DNA of 64,000 bases from the NCBI RefSeq assembly GCF_038396675.1, contig NC_088922.1, forward strand, positions 5,157,501-5,221,500, in the 5' to 3' direction. The position numbers and the translations under genes were made by a program. Below, piece after piece: positions 1-14,467 of the stretch. Positions within the stretch are counted from its first letter, which is position 1. Every line of letters starts with the position of its first letter. The DNA comes from Hydra vulgaris (taxonomy: Eukaryota; Cnidaria; Hydrozoa; Anthoathecata; Hydridae). The notes beneath the pieces were generated by a model. That model worked only from the letters and a program-made list of their open reading frames with translations, made no database searches and was not told where the DNA came from.

Positions 1-600
1 ATTTCACTTACTCGTTGAAAAATATACCTATACTAGATGAAAAAAGTTATACTATTTCTTTGATTGAAAAAACTGAGCATTTTATTAAAAGAATTCGTTG
101 GAAATGATTTTACACTGAATAGGTCAAAAATTAAAAGAATTCGATGGATGATTTTATACTGAATTGGTCTATCCTTAAAACAGTGCCTGCATATAACAAT
201 ATTTCCAAAAAATGCATACTACGCCTACAAGAAAAACTTGAAATAATTACACATGCAAATCAAGAATGCTTATTAAACAAAAGATCGGAATTCATTTCTA
301 AATGTAGGCACGAAAATAAGTTTCTCCTAAAAAACTATAAAAATAAATGAGTTCAAATAATATTTACATTAACTACCCTTTTTAAAAAAACGTTTAAAAA
401 AATAGCATAAGTAATCATTTCTAAAGAATTCTTTTTGTAATAGTGTCAGTAAATTCGACAAATGTGTGAAAATTTACAGTAGTTAAGACATTTGCAACTT
501 CCTGTAATTTAATTTTTGGTATAAATTGAAGTTTTATTAATTTGATCATTCATTTCTGATGAATTTTTGTTGATGAAACACAGTGTTAAATGGAAAAAAT
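1..600 (+). pseudogene. Penelope-like element, internally deleted copy (5' and 3' coding ends joined)
   Basis: Bases 2-115 read, in one frame, a stretch containing YSLKNIPILDEKSY and FIKRIRWK. The same block recurs at 17187-17290 and I take it as the N-terminal part of the PLE ORF. It passes directly into 144-350, which encodes the extreme C-terminus (DDFILNWSILKT ... SKCRHENKFLLKNY) seen again at 37700-37915. The reverse transcriptase and most of the GIY-YIG endonuclease are therefore missing. The join lies in a short direct repeat (AAAAGAATTCG at about 88 and 133), as expected of a deletion between microhomologies. Bases 350-600 are the 3' noncoding part, nearly the same as 37915-38155. Non-functional. 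The assignment rests on the shared sequence and on PLE motifs in the longer copies. Confidence 0.75.
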
Positions 601-639
601 TTTTGTTAAGCGATTTTCTACTAATATATAATTGCTGTG

Positions 640-700
640 TTCTTTTAAGAACATTGAGGACTCTACTGTGTAGAATACTTTTTAAAGTTGTTTAAATATA
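640..700 (-). repeat. Inverted PLE terminal segment next to a (TA)n tract
   Basis: This ~58-bp block is the reverse complement, at about 85% identity by eye, of 36243-36300, which forms the 5' boundary of the PLE copy at 36246. In both places its outer side borders (TA)n. It suggests that this PLE family carries or generates an inverted terminal segment. Confidence 0.6.
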
Positions 701-705
701 TATAA

Positions 706-740
<35 letters not shown>

Positions 741-753
741 CTTATACAAATAT

Positions 754-825
<72 letters not shown>
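696..825. repeat. (TA)n microsatellite
   Basis: Nearly pure TA with a few TATGTATA and TATACATA variants. It separates the PLE fragment from the SINE. ORFs read through it are artefacts. Confidence 0.95.
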
Positions 826-826
<1 letters not shown>

Positions 827-833
827 CTCCTAA

Positions 834-1115
834 CTGTAGGTAGTGATATAGTGGTAAAGCGCTTGCTTTATAAGCAAGAGGTTCCGAGTTCGATCCCACA
901 CCACGTCCCTGGTAGTACCGCACTCAACTTGTTTCTCCACGCAGCGGCCTTGTTCGTCAAGGTTTGTGTTTCGGAGTTATAGAGTTGAGAGAGGATTATA
1001 ACCACTATTAAGAATTTTTTTTTTATTACTTGATAAACCAAACCCTCAGTCGATGTACCAACACTCCCTTGCAAGTCAGGCTATAAGATAGTCGATGTAG
1101 CAACACTTTATGTAT
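834..1115 (+). mobile_element. tRNA-derived SINE
   Basis: The head resembles a tRNA: a box A-like TAGTGATATAGTGGTAAAG at 841, an anticodon-stem-like CTTGC TTTATAA GCAAG, and a box B-like GAGTTCGATCC at 886. The T-stem does not pair, so this is a tRNA-derived polymerase III promoter and not a working tRNA gene. A body follows with CTCAAC...GTTGAG and CCTTG...CAAGG self-complementarity, then a T-rich stretch. The tail (1033-1112) is the reverse complement of units of the 42-bp minisatellite at 48305-48500. SINEs of this type are transcribed by polymerase III and moved by a partner LINE. The partner is not identifiable here. Confidence 0.7.
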
Positions 1116-2474
1116 GTATTATGTACACGCACTTTATGTACACATGATTTAGGATATGCACATGTAATATTTAAGTAAGTCTTTAGGTTTTCTTACGTGC
1201 TGTAATAAATGAAGTAAACAACATTTTAAAAAGTATACACTATTTGTTACAAAAGTTTGAATGGCAGTTTTATTAAATATACTTTTTATTTACAAATACA
1301 ATAAATTTAACTAAATAAAAAAAAAAGAAGAAAGTTAATTGAGAAGCATTAGTAAGTAATATACAAGAAAAAAAAAAAAAAAGAGAAAAAAAAAAAATTT
1401 GGTGTTCTTAATACATAGTGATAAACAATAAAACATAGAAACAAAAACATAAAAAAAAAAAAGATTAAAAAAGAAATATTTTTATTTATTATGTCGCAAT
1501 TATTTAAAACTGTTTATTATTTTTCCCAATGCTTTTATTAACTCCTCGTCTTTGTTTGTCTTTGAGCATCAAATCTTGCAATCAATTTTTGAGTCACTTA
1601 CTGATGATAGATTCACATCAAATTTTGCATACATACTCTTGGTTGATGACAATACAATATTCAATAATTAGTTTTACAATAAGTCAATTAATTTAGTTAA
1701 TTTTAATTAACTTTATTTTTTGTATGAAAAAAAGAACTTTTAGAATAAGTATATTGTTTTATAACTTATATGCCCATTTAGCTTATTTGGATAAGGCGTT
1801 GACTTCATAAACAAAATGTCTGTGGTTTCTCGCCACTTTCCGATTTTTTTTGTTTTTTTACACATGCATACAGATGAATGTTAATAAAATAAAATAGTAA
1901 TATCAGAAAAATTGATTGCAAAATTTGTGCTTTAATAACATATAAAAGCATTGGGTTTTATTCATTCATTTTTAATTTTACTTGTGTTTTGATATAAAAA
2001 CTACAGCAACAATCAGTAATTTAATATATTTATCAATTGCTTTACTGTCTAAACAAAATTAAAAAGAGAACTTATTATTTTTAAAATTTTTTTTAAATGT
2101 TAATAAGCAAAGCACTTTAATTGTCATTTAGCTAAACAATGTTTAAACTAACTTGGTGCCACTTTTAGCAGGGTAATATCTATTTTGTTTTCATATGTGC
2201 TTGATTTAATTTTGATATATAGTTGAATTCGATTTGTGATTTTATTGCTTTAGAAATGTAGCCTATATAACAAATTAGCTGAACTTGAAAGAAATAATCA
2301 ATGTCTGTATAAGTCAGGTTACATGGGCAAAAATAATACTCATAATACAAACTTTTTTTTATAAAAGTTTAATATATTATTGTTTTTTTATTTACCTATG
2401 ATATGAAAACATTAAAAATTTACATTACATAGTTCAACATAGTTGGCAAACTTTGTCATTTTTACAAGCTAAAT
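1116..2474. other. AT-rich DNA without a recognised gene
   Basis: Contains poly(A)-rich stretches around 1310-1480 and no convincing ORF on either strand. A weak tRNA-like segment at about 1765-1835 (TAGCTTATTTGGATAAGGCG then GGTTTCTCGCC) may be the relic of another tRNA-derived SINE. Confidence 0.6.
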
Positions 2475-5228
<2,754 letters not shown>

Positions 5229-5296
5229 TATATATATATATATATATACTAAATATATATATATATATACTAAATATGTATATATATATATATTAA

Positions 5297-5350
<54 letters not shown>

Positions 5351-5426
5351 TTAAAACATCAAGAACTATGTTAAGAACTATGTTAACTATGTTAAGAACT
5401 ATGTTAACTATGTTAAGAACTATGTT
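5229..5426. repeat. (TA)n followed by a 21-bp tandem repeat
   Basis: 5229-5345 is TA with TACTAAA interruptions. 5358-5426 is a short tandem array built from AAGAACTATGTT and AACTATGTT units. Confidence 0.85.
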
Positions 5427-5671
5427 TTGGACGCCATTTTTAAAATTTAAAAATCAAAAGAAGCCATTCAACCGCTGACGTCAATAGTAACAATTTTATA
5501 TAAACTATAACGATTAAAAATTATTGTAACATTTTACAAGCTGATGATGCTGGTATCTATAACCCAGCGAAAATTTCTTATAAAATAATATTATTTGTAT
5601 TGAGAGAAACTGTATTTCTTGATGTTTTAAAATAATATATAATATACTCTCATACAAGATGTCATCTTTCA

Positions 5672-5672
5672 A

Positions 5673-5765
<93 letters not shown>

Positions 5766-5818
5766 TAAATATGTATATATATATTAAATATATATATATA
5801 CTAAATATATATATATAC

Positions 5819-5903
<85 letters not shown>

Positions 5904-5993
5904 TAAATATATATATATATATACTAAATATGTATATATATATCAAATATATATATATACTAAATATATATATATATATATTCTTCGCATCCT

Positions 5994-6045
<52 letters not shown>

Positions 6046-6090
6046 TTCGCATCCTTGATATGATATGATATGATATGATATGATATGATA

Positions 6091-6142
<52 letters not shown>

Positions 6143-6176
6143 TATGCATATATATATTAAATATATATATACTAAA

Positions 6177-6236
<60 letters not shown>

Positions 6237-6252
6237 CATATATATATATATT

Positions 6253-6307
<55 letters not shown>

Positions 6308-6308
6308 G

Positions 6309-6385
<77 letters not shown>
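5672..6385. repeat. Compound (TA)n block with TGATA array and a duplicated 19-mer
   Basis: About 700 bp of TA broken by TACTAAATA, TATTAAATA and TATTTATA variants. It includes a (TGATA)7 run at about 6058-6095. It also holds two copies of ATTCTTCGCATCCTTGATA, at 5980 and 6043, each bordered by TA. All ORFs read here are repeat artefacts. Confidence 0.9.
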
Positions 6386-6388
<3 letters not shown>

Positions 6389-6568
6389 TTGAATGTGCAA
6401 TATTTATTATAATATAATTTAGTTGTATCTTTATACTTTTTAATAAATGGTAAATAATAAAATTAATCTCTACATTATGATATAAATAATGGAAAATAAA
6501 AAACAAAAACATTTTAATCGAAACCAAAAAGCAAAAACTTTTTTAATTACCAATAGTCATTCGGTATT

Positions 6569-6622
6569 ATTGTCCCTATAATAATTATTGTTCCTATAAT
6601 AATTATTGTTCCCATAATAATT
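6569..6622. repeat. 18-bp tandem repeat, three copies
   Basis: Three adjacent units of ATTGTTCCTATAATAATT with single-base differences. Confidence 0.85.
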
Positions 6623-6795
6623 ATAAGTTTCTCAGACATGATAATAAGTTAAATGATTAACATTTTAAAAAGAATTTTGATTTTGTTATTGTTAAGCTAT
6701 TCTAAGTTTTTAGTAGTTGCTGGAGATTTGAAAGCTTTAACCAATTCTTATAAAATGAGAACTCTTACATAATAAGAAAAACTCCAAGCCAAAAT

Positions 6796-7270
6796 GAAAT
6801 ATTTACATATTTTTAAGGGTTTAACTTTTATTGATAAAATGTATTATAAATTGTTTTAAGTTATTTGTAACTAAGTATTTGTATTAAATTTAAAGTTTGT
6901 ATAATTTTATACTTAAAAAAATCAAAAGCACATGCTACTTGAAAACATAAATAAATCTTCGCTAGTCACAACGAAATTGCTTGAAAATTTTAGGGTTTCT
7001 ATCTTGCAATATCTAAAACATTTAGCTTAATAGTCGCTGAACTTTTATCAAAAGAAATATTTGATACTTAGGGGCTTTTTTGTATTTATTCTAGTTTTTT
7101 AGGGGCTTAAACTTTAAATACAAATTTAAGAAATAAATAAAATATTTACATATTCTTAAGGATTTAGCTTTTATTGATAAAAAGTTATTTATAACTAAAT
7201 ATTTGTACTAAATGTAAAGAATAGAAGTTTGTATAATTTTATACTTAAATAAATCAAAAGTACAAATAAA
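6796..7270. repeat. Diverged direct duplication (~130 bp, spacing ~343 bp)
   Basis: 6796-6935 and 7139-7270 align over most of their length, sharing TTTACATAT, TTTATTGATAAAA and TTTGTATAATTTTATACTTAAA with small indels. Between them (7070-7115) lies a ~44-bp block that recurs inverted at 25432-25482. No coding potential. The remaining DNA from 6386 to 7930 shows no gene. Confidence 0.7.
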
Positions 7271-7935
7271 CATTCTATAACATGTTCTCTTTTCGACTGA
7301 CCTTGTTTTAAGGTACTTCCGTAAATTTTACTAGTTTAAAAAAATCAATGTCTCTTTAGATATATAGATAATAAAAATACAAAAAGCAAATAAAAAGAAA
7401 TCTACGGGTTTTCATTATGCTTATATGCTATTATACATTTTAAATTTACAACAAAAGCTAAAATATATATATCTGTTTTTGTTGTCATGAAAATAAATAT
7501 ATGATCAATAACATTAATATCATCAAAGAAGATACTTCACAGTATTTTTAATATACTTTTTGTTGCGATTTTCAAGATTTGTAACTTTTTACATTTATTA
7601 GAACCAATATGAATTAATAACAAAAAAATTTATCTGGGACCTTAAACCTTATTTGTTTTTAACTATTTGTGACTGTTTCTCACCATTGTATATATATGCA
7701 GTTATTAAAGTAAAATTGATTGATTAATTAGTATTCACATTCACTAGACATAAAAATTTATTAGGAAAAAATATAAATAAAAAACTATATATTTTAAAAT
7801 ATCATGTGCACCAAATAACAGCTACAGAAAATGCTCTATGCTCTAAATACTATGCTCGTAAAAAAAAACCTGGTAAACAAACTATGTTGAAGTTAGGATA
7901 AGGTCACCATATACTGGTCACCTTATCATACAACA

Positions 7936-8163
7936 CTAAAAACATAATACCTGGAGATTTCTTGTAATAATTTTAAGATTTTCATCAGCTTTTTTCTTTA
8001 AATCTTTACTGCTATCTTCTGAAGGGTGTACACACTCATCGGTCATTTTTATATATTTTGATAACTCACAATATAATCTTGGTATAATTTGATAATTATT
8101 GCTTTGCTTGCTTCTATGAATTAATAGCTTTGTTAGAAAATTGCGACCAATATTTAATGACAT
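7936..8163 (-). CDS. Candidate first coding exon, function unknown
   Basis: A minus-strand ORF starts with ATG at 8163. Its 5' part (SLNIGRNFLTKLLIHRSKQ) is basic, hydroxylated and almost free of acidic residues, as in a mitochondrial targeting peptide. An acidic, lysine-rich, probably helical segment follows. The reading NLQ is followed at once by GTATTATG on the minus strand, a plausible splice donor, so the last four residues before the stop would be intron. Unlike nearly everything else in the window it resembles no transposon protein I know. I do not recognise it and found no next exon. It could be a chance ORF. Confidence 0.3.
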   Translation of the reverse strand: MSLNIGRNFLTKLLIHRSKQSNNYQIIPRLYCELSKYIKMTDECVHPSEDSSKDLKKKADENLKIITRNLQVLCF

Positions 8164-8633
8164 ATAAGTTAAAACAATTTTGCAAAAGAAACATAACAGT
8201 TATTTATTTTGATTGTTCTTGGAAGAAATTGTGACTAAAATCTACGTCAGCACTTACACTTGTTAATTCTATAATTTACTTATAACGTAAAATTTATCGT
8301 AAATTTATCGTTATCGTTTTAGACGAAAAGACCGAACAATGAAACTACAAGTATACACTCAAACCTCTTTTTGTGCGGTAGATAGGGACCGCATAAAAGA
8401 AAACGCATAAAAAAAATCACATAAAACTTCATTAGTACCTTTAAAAAATAGTTTTCGAAACAATATTAAAAACATTTTTTTTATGCGGTTAAATAAGGAC
8501 TGCATAAAAAAACTCTTTGCATTGCTACACAAAAATTCAATTCAACTATTATATAAAAAATATTTAACCCTTTAACTACCGCTTAATAAATTGTGCCGAC
8601 TATTTCCGGCGCTTGAAAATAAAATAATGCCAT

Positions 8634-8649
8634 GCCGGAATATTCCGGC
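8634..8649. promoter_or_regulatory. Subterminal palindrome of piggyBac element
   Basis: GCCGGAATATTCCGGC is a perfect 16-bp palindrome. Related half-sites (GCCGGATATTTCCGGC, GCCGGAATAATACGGC) lie at about 8758 and 8802. Clustered copies near one transposon end suggest transposase binding sites, by inference. Confidence 0.45.
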
Positions 8650-8849
8650 AGCGTTACATAGACTTTCTTATAATGTTGGTTTTATTATTTGTTATTGCCT
8701 GTTCCCTCATTGGTATTACTATTATATTATTCACGGATGTTTTTTAAAGAAAAGTCTGCCGGATATTTCCGGCTACCGAAATTATTTTTATAACACTTAG
8801 CCGGAATAATACGGCTTTATATTGCGGCTATATTTTATTACGTTTTCAA

Positions 8850-10938
8850 AAATGGCATTCAATAAAAAAGTTTAGCCTTTGTAAGAGGTAATAAATTACT
8901 TTAGTAGTTTGGATTGTGACGATAACGACGAGGACATTGGAGAAGATATTAGTGATGGTTCTCACGATGAGATTGAATCAAATATTAGCAATTTTAATGA
9001 AGTTGTACTAATGTTGAAGACATTGATGAAGATCGTGCTAATGTAGATGTAGACAACGAGAGTATCAAAGAAATGGAAGTTAAAACTCCTATAGATTATC
9101 ATATATTAAATAAAAATCAAGTCAGCAACGTTAATGTTGATATTTCTGACTCTAGACCAATATAATATAACCAATTATTTGTTACTGATGATTTATTACA
9201 TCATTTGGTTGTTCAAACTAATCTTTTTGCTTAACAGTTTATTGAAATGCGCAGAAATATACCAAAACATTCCTATGTTCGTTTTTGGAACACAACAACT
9301 CTTTCTGAAATGAAAAAGTTAATAGGTTTGATTTTGATTATGGGTTTATTTCATAAACCTGCTACACATTTTTATTGGTCAACTGATAAAATATTTCAAA
9401 CACCTGTGTTTAATACAGTTATGTCTCATAATCGCTTTAATTTACTATTAAAGTTTTTTCATATAAATCATAACCGAAATTTACCAAACCCTAGTGATCC
9501 AAATCGAGATTATACAAGTTACGACCAATTATAGAGAAACTTTTTGAAAAATTTCTAATTGTTTATACCCCAAATCAATGTATTGAAGTAGACGAGTCAT
9601 TGTTACTATGGAAAGGTAGACTGCTCAAAAAATAATTTCCTCTTAATAGAGCCAGATTTGGAATTAAACTACTTTGCCTATGTGAAGACTCTGGATACAT
9701 GTACCGTTTCAGAATACAGATATTCAACTACCAGAAGAATGTAAAAGCTTTAATACTACTGAAAAAATTGTTGTATACATGATGTTGCCACTTCTGAATA
9801 AAGGCTATACTATTTGGATGGACAATTGGTATTCTTCATGTAGGCTTTTCCACTTTCTGCACCACTATGGAGCAACAGCATGTGGAACAATTTGATCAAA
9901 TCGCACTCCACTAGTTTTAAAAAATGCAAATGTTCTGAATAATGAAACTACTGCATTTTTCTTTCACCCACTTCTATGTTTAAAGTACAAAGATAAAAAA
10001 GATGTTTATATGCTTAGTAGTCAACATGATAAAACTGTATCTCCAGTAAAAAAACGTAGAGGAAGACCTCCTTTCTTAGTAAACCCAAAACCAAGATGTA
10101 TTGTAGACAGGGATGCGGAGTCCCAAAAAGGACTCCGGATTTAAAAGTCGTAAAAAGATTACTTTATCCTAGTTTTTGGTATCCAGGAGCTCTAAAAATA
10201 TAAATAATTTTATGGACTACTAATAGGAAAAAAGCTAAGACGTTTAGGTTAGAGGAACAATCATATTTTTTAGCCCGGAGTCCTTAAGTATAATGGCGGC
10301 AAGGACTCCAGGACTCCGGGCTTAAAAACAACAAGTTTCAAGTCTTTAAATCTCATGAATTTTTTTCTTGTCGCAGATCATAAGTCAACAAACATGTTTA
10401 GAGCTTCTAGGCACCACAGACTTGGAAAAAGTAGAGATATATAGCCGGAGTCCTTTTGGTACTCCGCATTCCTGATTGTAGAGTACAACTATAATATGGG
10501 TTCAGTTGACAAAAACGATCAAATGTTAAAAACTTTTTCAATTGCCAAAAAAAGTATGAAATGGTATAAAAAATTAACATTTCATTTGCTGCACATTGCT
10601 TTGTTAAATAGTTACATCTTATACAAGAAAAACACTTAACTTTTAAAGTTTTAACATGATGTTGCTGCATCTTTGGTATTTGATGGTAACAATTCAGTTG
10701 ATTTAATGAGAGGAAGAGACAATGGGGATGCTCCATCAAGACTTAAAGATAGACATTTTCCTGACACCTTAGTTCCTACAGCAACTTGGAAAAAGCCACA
10801 GGCAAAATGCCATGTATGTTCTAGAAAAGGTGTTCGAATAGATGTCAAGAACATTTGCCCTTTATGTCTAGGCAAACCAGGTCTTTGTGCGTCACCATGT
10901 TTTAAATTATGGCATACTGAAATAAAGTATAGAGATTA
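8850..10938 (+). pseudogene. piggyBac transposase, decayed
   Basis: An ATG near 8851 opens an acidic N-terminal region (around 8917-9100), followed by 9247-9534 (FWNTTTLSEMKKLIGLILIMG...). After frameshifts the core shows the three acidic blocks of the family: IEVDESLLLWKGR (about 9583), TIWMDNWYSS (about 9812) and MGSVDKNDQM (about 10497). The C-terminus at 10673-10938 keeps the cysteine-rich domain (CHVC ... CPLC ... CASPCFKLWH). piggyBac transposases cut at TTAA with a DDD/DDE catalytic centre. The reading frame is broken by several stops and frameshifts and by a 368-bp hAT MITE between the second and third acidic blocks. Not functional. Confidence 0.88.
10107..10474. mobile_element. hAT MITE with perfect 8-bp target duplication
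   Basis: 368 bp with TIRs CAGGGATGCGGAGT / CAGGAATGCGGAGT, extended by GGACTCCGG. ATTGTAGA is present immediately on both sides (10099-10106, 10475-10482), the 8-bp duplication of hAT transposition. Internal GGACTCCGG-type motifs repeat in both orientations near 10127, 10280 and 10305. It interrupts the piggyBac transposase. Confidence 0.92.
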
Positions 10939-11024
10939 ACTAAGAAACATCATTCATGTTAACTAGGAATTAACAAGGAATAAACTAGGAATCATCATTC
11001 ATAAGTATGGAGATCAACTAGGAA

Positions 11025-14000
11025 ACATTCATCTATTTGGCTGGCGCAGATGTATTTTTAATACATTGTTTCCAGTTTAGGATGTTAAATGCTGGATCTT
11101 CCTGACTCAATGCATGGGTTTTGCTTGTGTCTCTGTTTTTATGACTAGGCAACTCATTCTATTATCTCCTAATGAGGGTACAGCTCTAAAACTCAGTTTT
11201 ATGGTTCTGAGGCCGGCTGGTAGTCAGGTTTCTCGAACTCTGTGGTAGCTCTCAGAGAGGCTGATTCCATCAACAGCTGAAAAAAATCAAAGTATTAACG
11301 GTGCCATGTTGCGCATTGATGCTGTACCTGTTTGTACTTTTGGTGTGCATTGTGGAGGGGCTACATTTGGGGCCCTTTGTTACGGCTTAGGGTTTATTAG
11401 TAGTAATGAGGCAATTGCTTGGGCTATTAAACGGTTTTCTGAGTACTATATATGCTTTGAGTCAAGTTTTTCAATCAAATTTAAAAATGAATAAAGTACC
11501 AAAAACTATAAAACACAAAAAACCATCATCATCACCAAGTTCTCTAAACCTATCATTCACTAATATTCGTGGTCTTCGAAGTAACTTTTCTTCTGTTGAG
11601 TCTTATCACTTGTAAAGTTCACCAGACTTACTTTGTCTTTGTGAGACTAATTTGAGTTCGGCTGTCTCATCTTGTGATCTTAATGTTGATGGTTATCTTC
11701 CTCTAATTCGTAAAGACTCCAATAGTAGCATGCTTAGCCTCGGCATTTACATTTGTAAGAATTCATCCATTTGTCGTGAAACTAGGTTTGACTCCTCAGA
11801 CTATTCTTTCATGTGCTTTCGTTTAGCACCACTTCACTCTATTGCCTTTCTCTTTGTTCTATATCGCTCTCCTTCATCTCAAGTCTGCACTCTTTTTGAC
11901 TTTATTTCTGATCATATTGACTAAGCCCTCTCTCTTTATCCATCAGCAAATATAGTTGTTGTCGGTGACTTTAATGCTCACCACTCTGAATGGCTTGGCT
12001 CTTGTGTCAGTGACTCTGCAGGCATTAAAGCCCACAACGTTTGCCTTTCTCAACCCCTAACTCAAATAGTCAACTTTCCAACTCGCTTTCCTGACAACCC
12101 GAATCATCTACATTCTCTACTCGACTTATGTCTTGTTTCTGATCTTAGCCAGTGCTCAGTTTCTACACATTCACCCTTAGGTTCTTCTGATCACAGTTTG
12201 ATCTCTCTAAAACTAATATCTCATTCTTCTTTATCACCTAAATCCTCCTATTATCAAACCTCTTACAACTACAGTAAAGCTGACTGGGATTCTTTCCGTG
12301 ATTTTCTTCGTGATGGCCTTTGGGTAGAAATCTTTCGTCTTCCTGTTGACAAATGTGCTTCTTACATAACTTCGTGGATTCAGGCTGGCATGGAATCTTT
12401 TGTTCCCTCTTGACGATTCCAGGTCAAGCCTCAATTTTCTCCATGGTTTTCCTCACACTGTGCTTCTGCGATTGCCAATCGAAACCGTTACTTCCATATT
12501 TATCAGCAGAATAATTCTTCAGAAAACAGACGTCTGTTTATTACTGCTAGAAACAATTGTAAAAAGGTTTTGTCGCCAAAACCCCTATTCTCAGGTCATG
12601 AAATCTCGTATTAGGCTCTCGTGACTTCTGGAGAATCTTTAATAGTATCAATAATAAGGGAAAATCAATAATTCCACCTCTCTTGTATGGTTCAGACTTT
12701 GTCACCTCACCTAAAGAGGTGACAAAGACAAAGACAATGCCGAATTGTTTGCTAAAAGCTTTTCATCAATATCATCTCTTGATTCCACTAGTTGCGTTTT
12801 ACCTGATATTGCCAACAAACACGTTGATCCATTGCTTGACATTCATATCACTCCAGCATCTGTATCTAAAGTGATTTCCTGTCTAGACTCTTCTACAGCT
12901 TGTGGCCCGGACAACATACCTGTTATTGTCTTGCAGAAGTGTTCTCCGGAGCTGTCGTCTGTACTCTCAAAACTATTCAACAAGTGCTTATCAGAGTCTT
13001 GTTTTCCAGCCTGCTGGAAAGCAGCATCTGTTATCTCTATCTTCAAAAATTCTGGAGAGCGATCTGATTCGTCTAACTACCGTCCCATAAGTCTTCTTTC
13101 TATCATTAGCAAGGTTTTTGAATCTTTAATTAAAAAACACCTAATTTCTCATCTTGAATCTAATAAATTACTTTCTGACCATCAATATGGATTTCGGTCT
13201 TCTCGTTCTTCAGCTGATTTGCTAACAGTAATAACTGACAGGTTTTATCGTGCATTAGATGAAGGTGGAGAGGTTAAGGCCATCGCTCTTGACATTTCAA
13301 ATGCTTTTGATAAAGTTTGGCATGCTGGTCTTCTCCATAAGCTTTTTTCTTGTGGTGTATCCGGCAACATCTTTAAGATCATTGAATCCTTCCTTTCCAA
13401 TCGTAGCATAAAAGTTGTCCTCGATGGATAACACTCTTCTTCTTATTCTGTAACTTCAGTGGTTCCTCAAGGTTCTATCCTTGGCCCTATACTCTTTTTA
13501 ATTTACATTAACGATCTTCCAGATATTCTCACATCTAAGGTGGAATTGTTTGCTGATGACACTACCATTTATTCTTGTCGTGATAAGTAACCAACATCCT
13601 CTGATTGCTTGGAGAGGGCATTTGAGCTTGAAAAGGATCTCACTTCTGCTACAGCATGGAGCTCACAGTAGCTGGTGAACTTTAATTCAGATAAAACTCA
13701 ATTTTTTCAGCCAATCGTTATCGCAATAACTTAGATCTTCCTATATTTATGAACGGTGATGTACTCGATGAGTCACCTTCATCTTCGAGGATTACCTCTT
13801 ACTTCCAATCTTTCTTGGAAACCATATATCAAATCATTTGCAAAATTAGCATCTGCTAAGGTTGCATCTCTTTATCGAGCTCGTCACTTTCTTACTCTGG
13901 ATTCTATTCTCTATCTCTATAAATCTCAAATCCGGCCTTGTATGGAATACCGTTTCTATATCAGGGGCGGATCTTCTAATGATGCCCTTTCTCTTTTAGA

Positions 14001-14436
14001 CAAAACAAAAATGCAAAAATGCATTGTAAACATAGTTGGATCTGCTCTTGCAGCCAACTTCCAACCAATATCACATCGTCGTAATGTTGCTTCTCTTTCT
14101 GTTTTCTACAAATACTATAATGGACACTGCTCTAAAGAGCTAGCGTCTCTTGTGCCATCTACTAAAATTCATTCTCGTATTACTCGTCATTCAATTAAGT
14201 GGCATCTTTTTCTGTGACTGTTCCTAAGTGCTCCAAAAACGCTTATTTGTCTAGTTTTTTTCCTCGAACATTAGTTCTTTGGAATTCGCTTCCTTCATCT
14301 TGCTTTCCTGATTCATATAATTTGCAATCTTTTAAGTCGTCAGTCAATCGTTATCTTGCTCTACAATCTCTATCTTTTCTCTTTCAGTAATTTCCAACTT
14401 AATTAGTGGTTGCTTGCAGCCTTGTTGGAAGCGAAG

Positions 14437-14467
<31 letters not shown>
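11025..14467 (+). mobile_element. LINE copy A (non-LTR retrotransposon), 5'-truncated
   Basis: Matches copy B (49707-53145) along its length at high identity, starting at TTCATCTATT-GGCTGGCGCAG and ending in the shared 3' sequence TTGGAAGCGAAGATGTT plus a ~24-base poly(A). It lacks about 300 bp of 5' leader present in copy B, and 5' truncation is normal for target-primed reverse transcription. No clear target duplication was found. Inserted in the 3' part of the piggyBac element. Confidence 0.9.
11406..14389 (+). pseudogene. LINE copy A endonuclease/reverse transcriptase ORF, broken
   Basis: Same polyprotein as copy B: apurinic-type endonuclease (LNLSFTNIRGLRSNF..., GDFNAHHSEW), then reverse transcriptase (12745-13431, YGFRSSRSS, ALDISNAFDKVWH) and the FADDT-equivalent block (here [10 protein letters not shown]), then the C-terminal region (13756-14390). 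It has stops near 11614, 11922, 12411, 13428 and 13587, plus frameshifts and a short deletion near 12570-12620. More decayed than copy B, but it keeps wild-type codons where copy B has its stop codons. Confidence 0.88.

Noticed and set aside
841..897. A true tRNA gene (apparent TAT anticodon)
   Set aside because: The T-stem and acceptor do not pair, and the sequence continues into a SINE body and tail.
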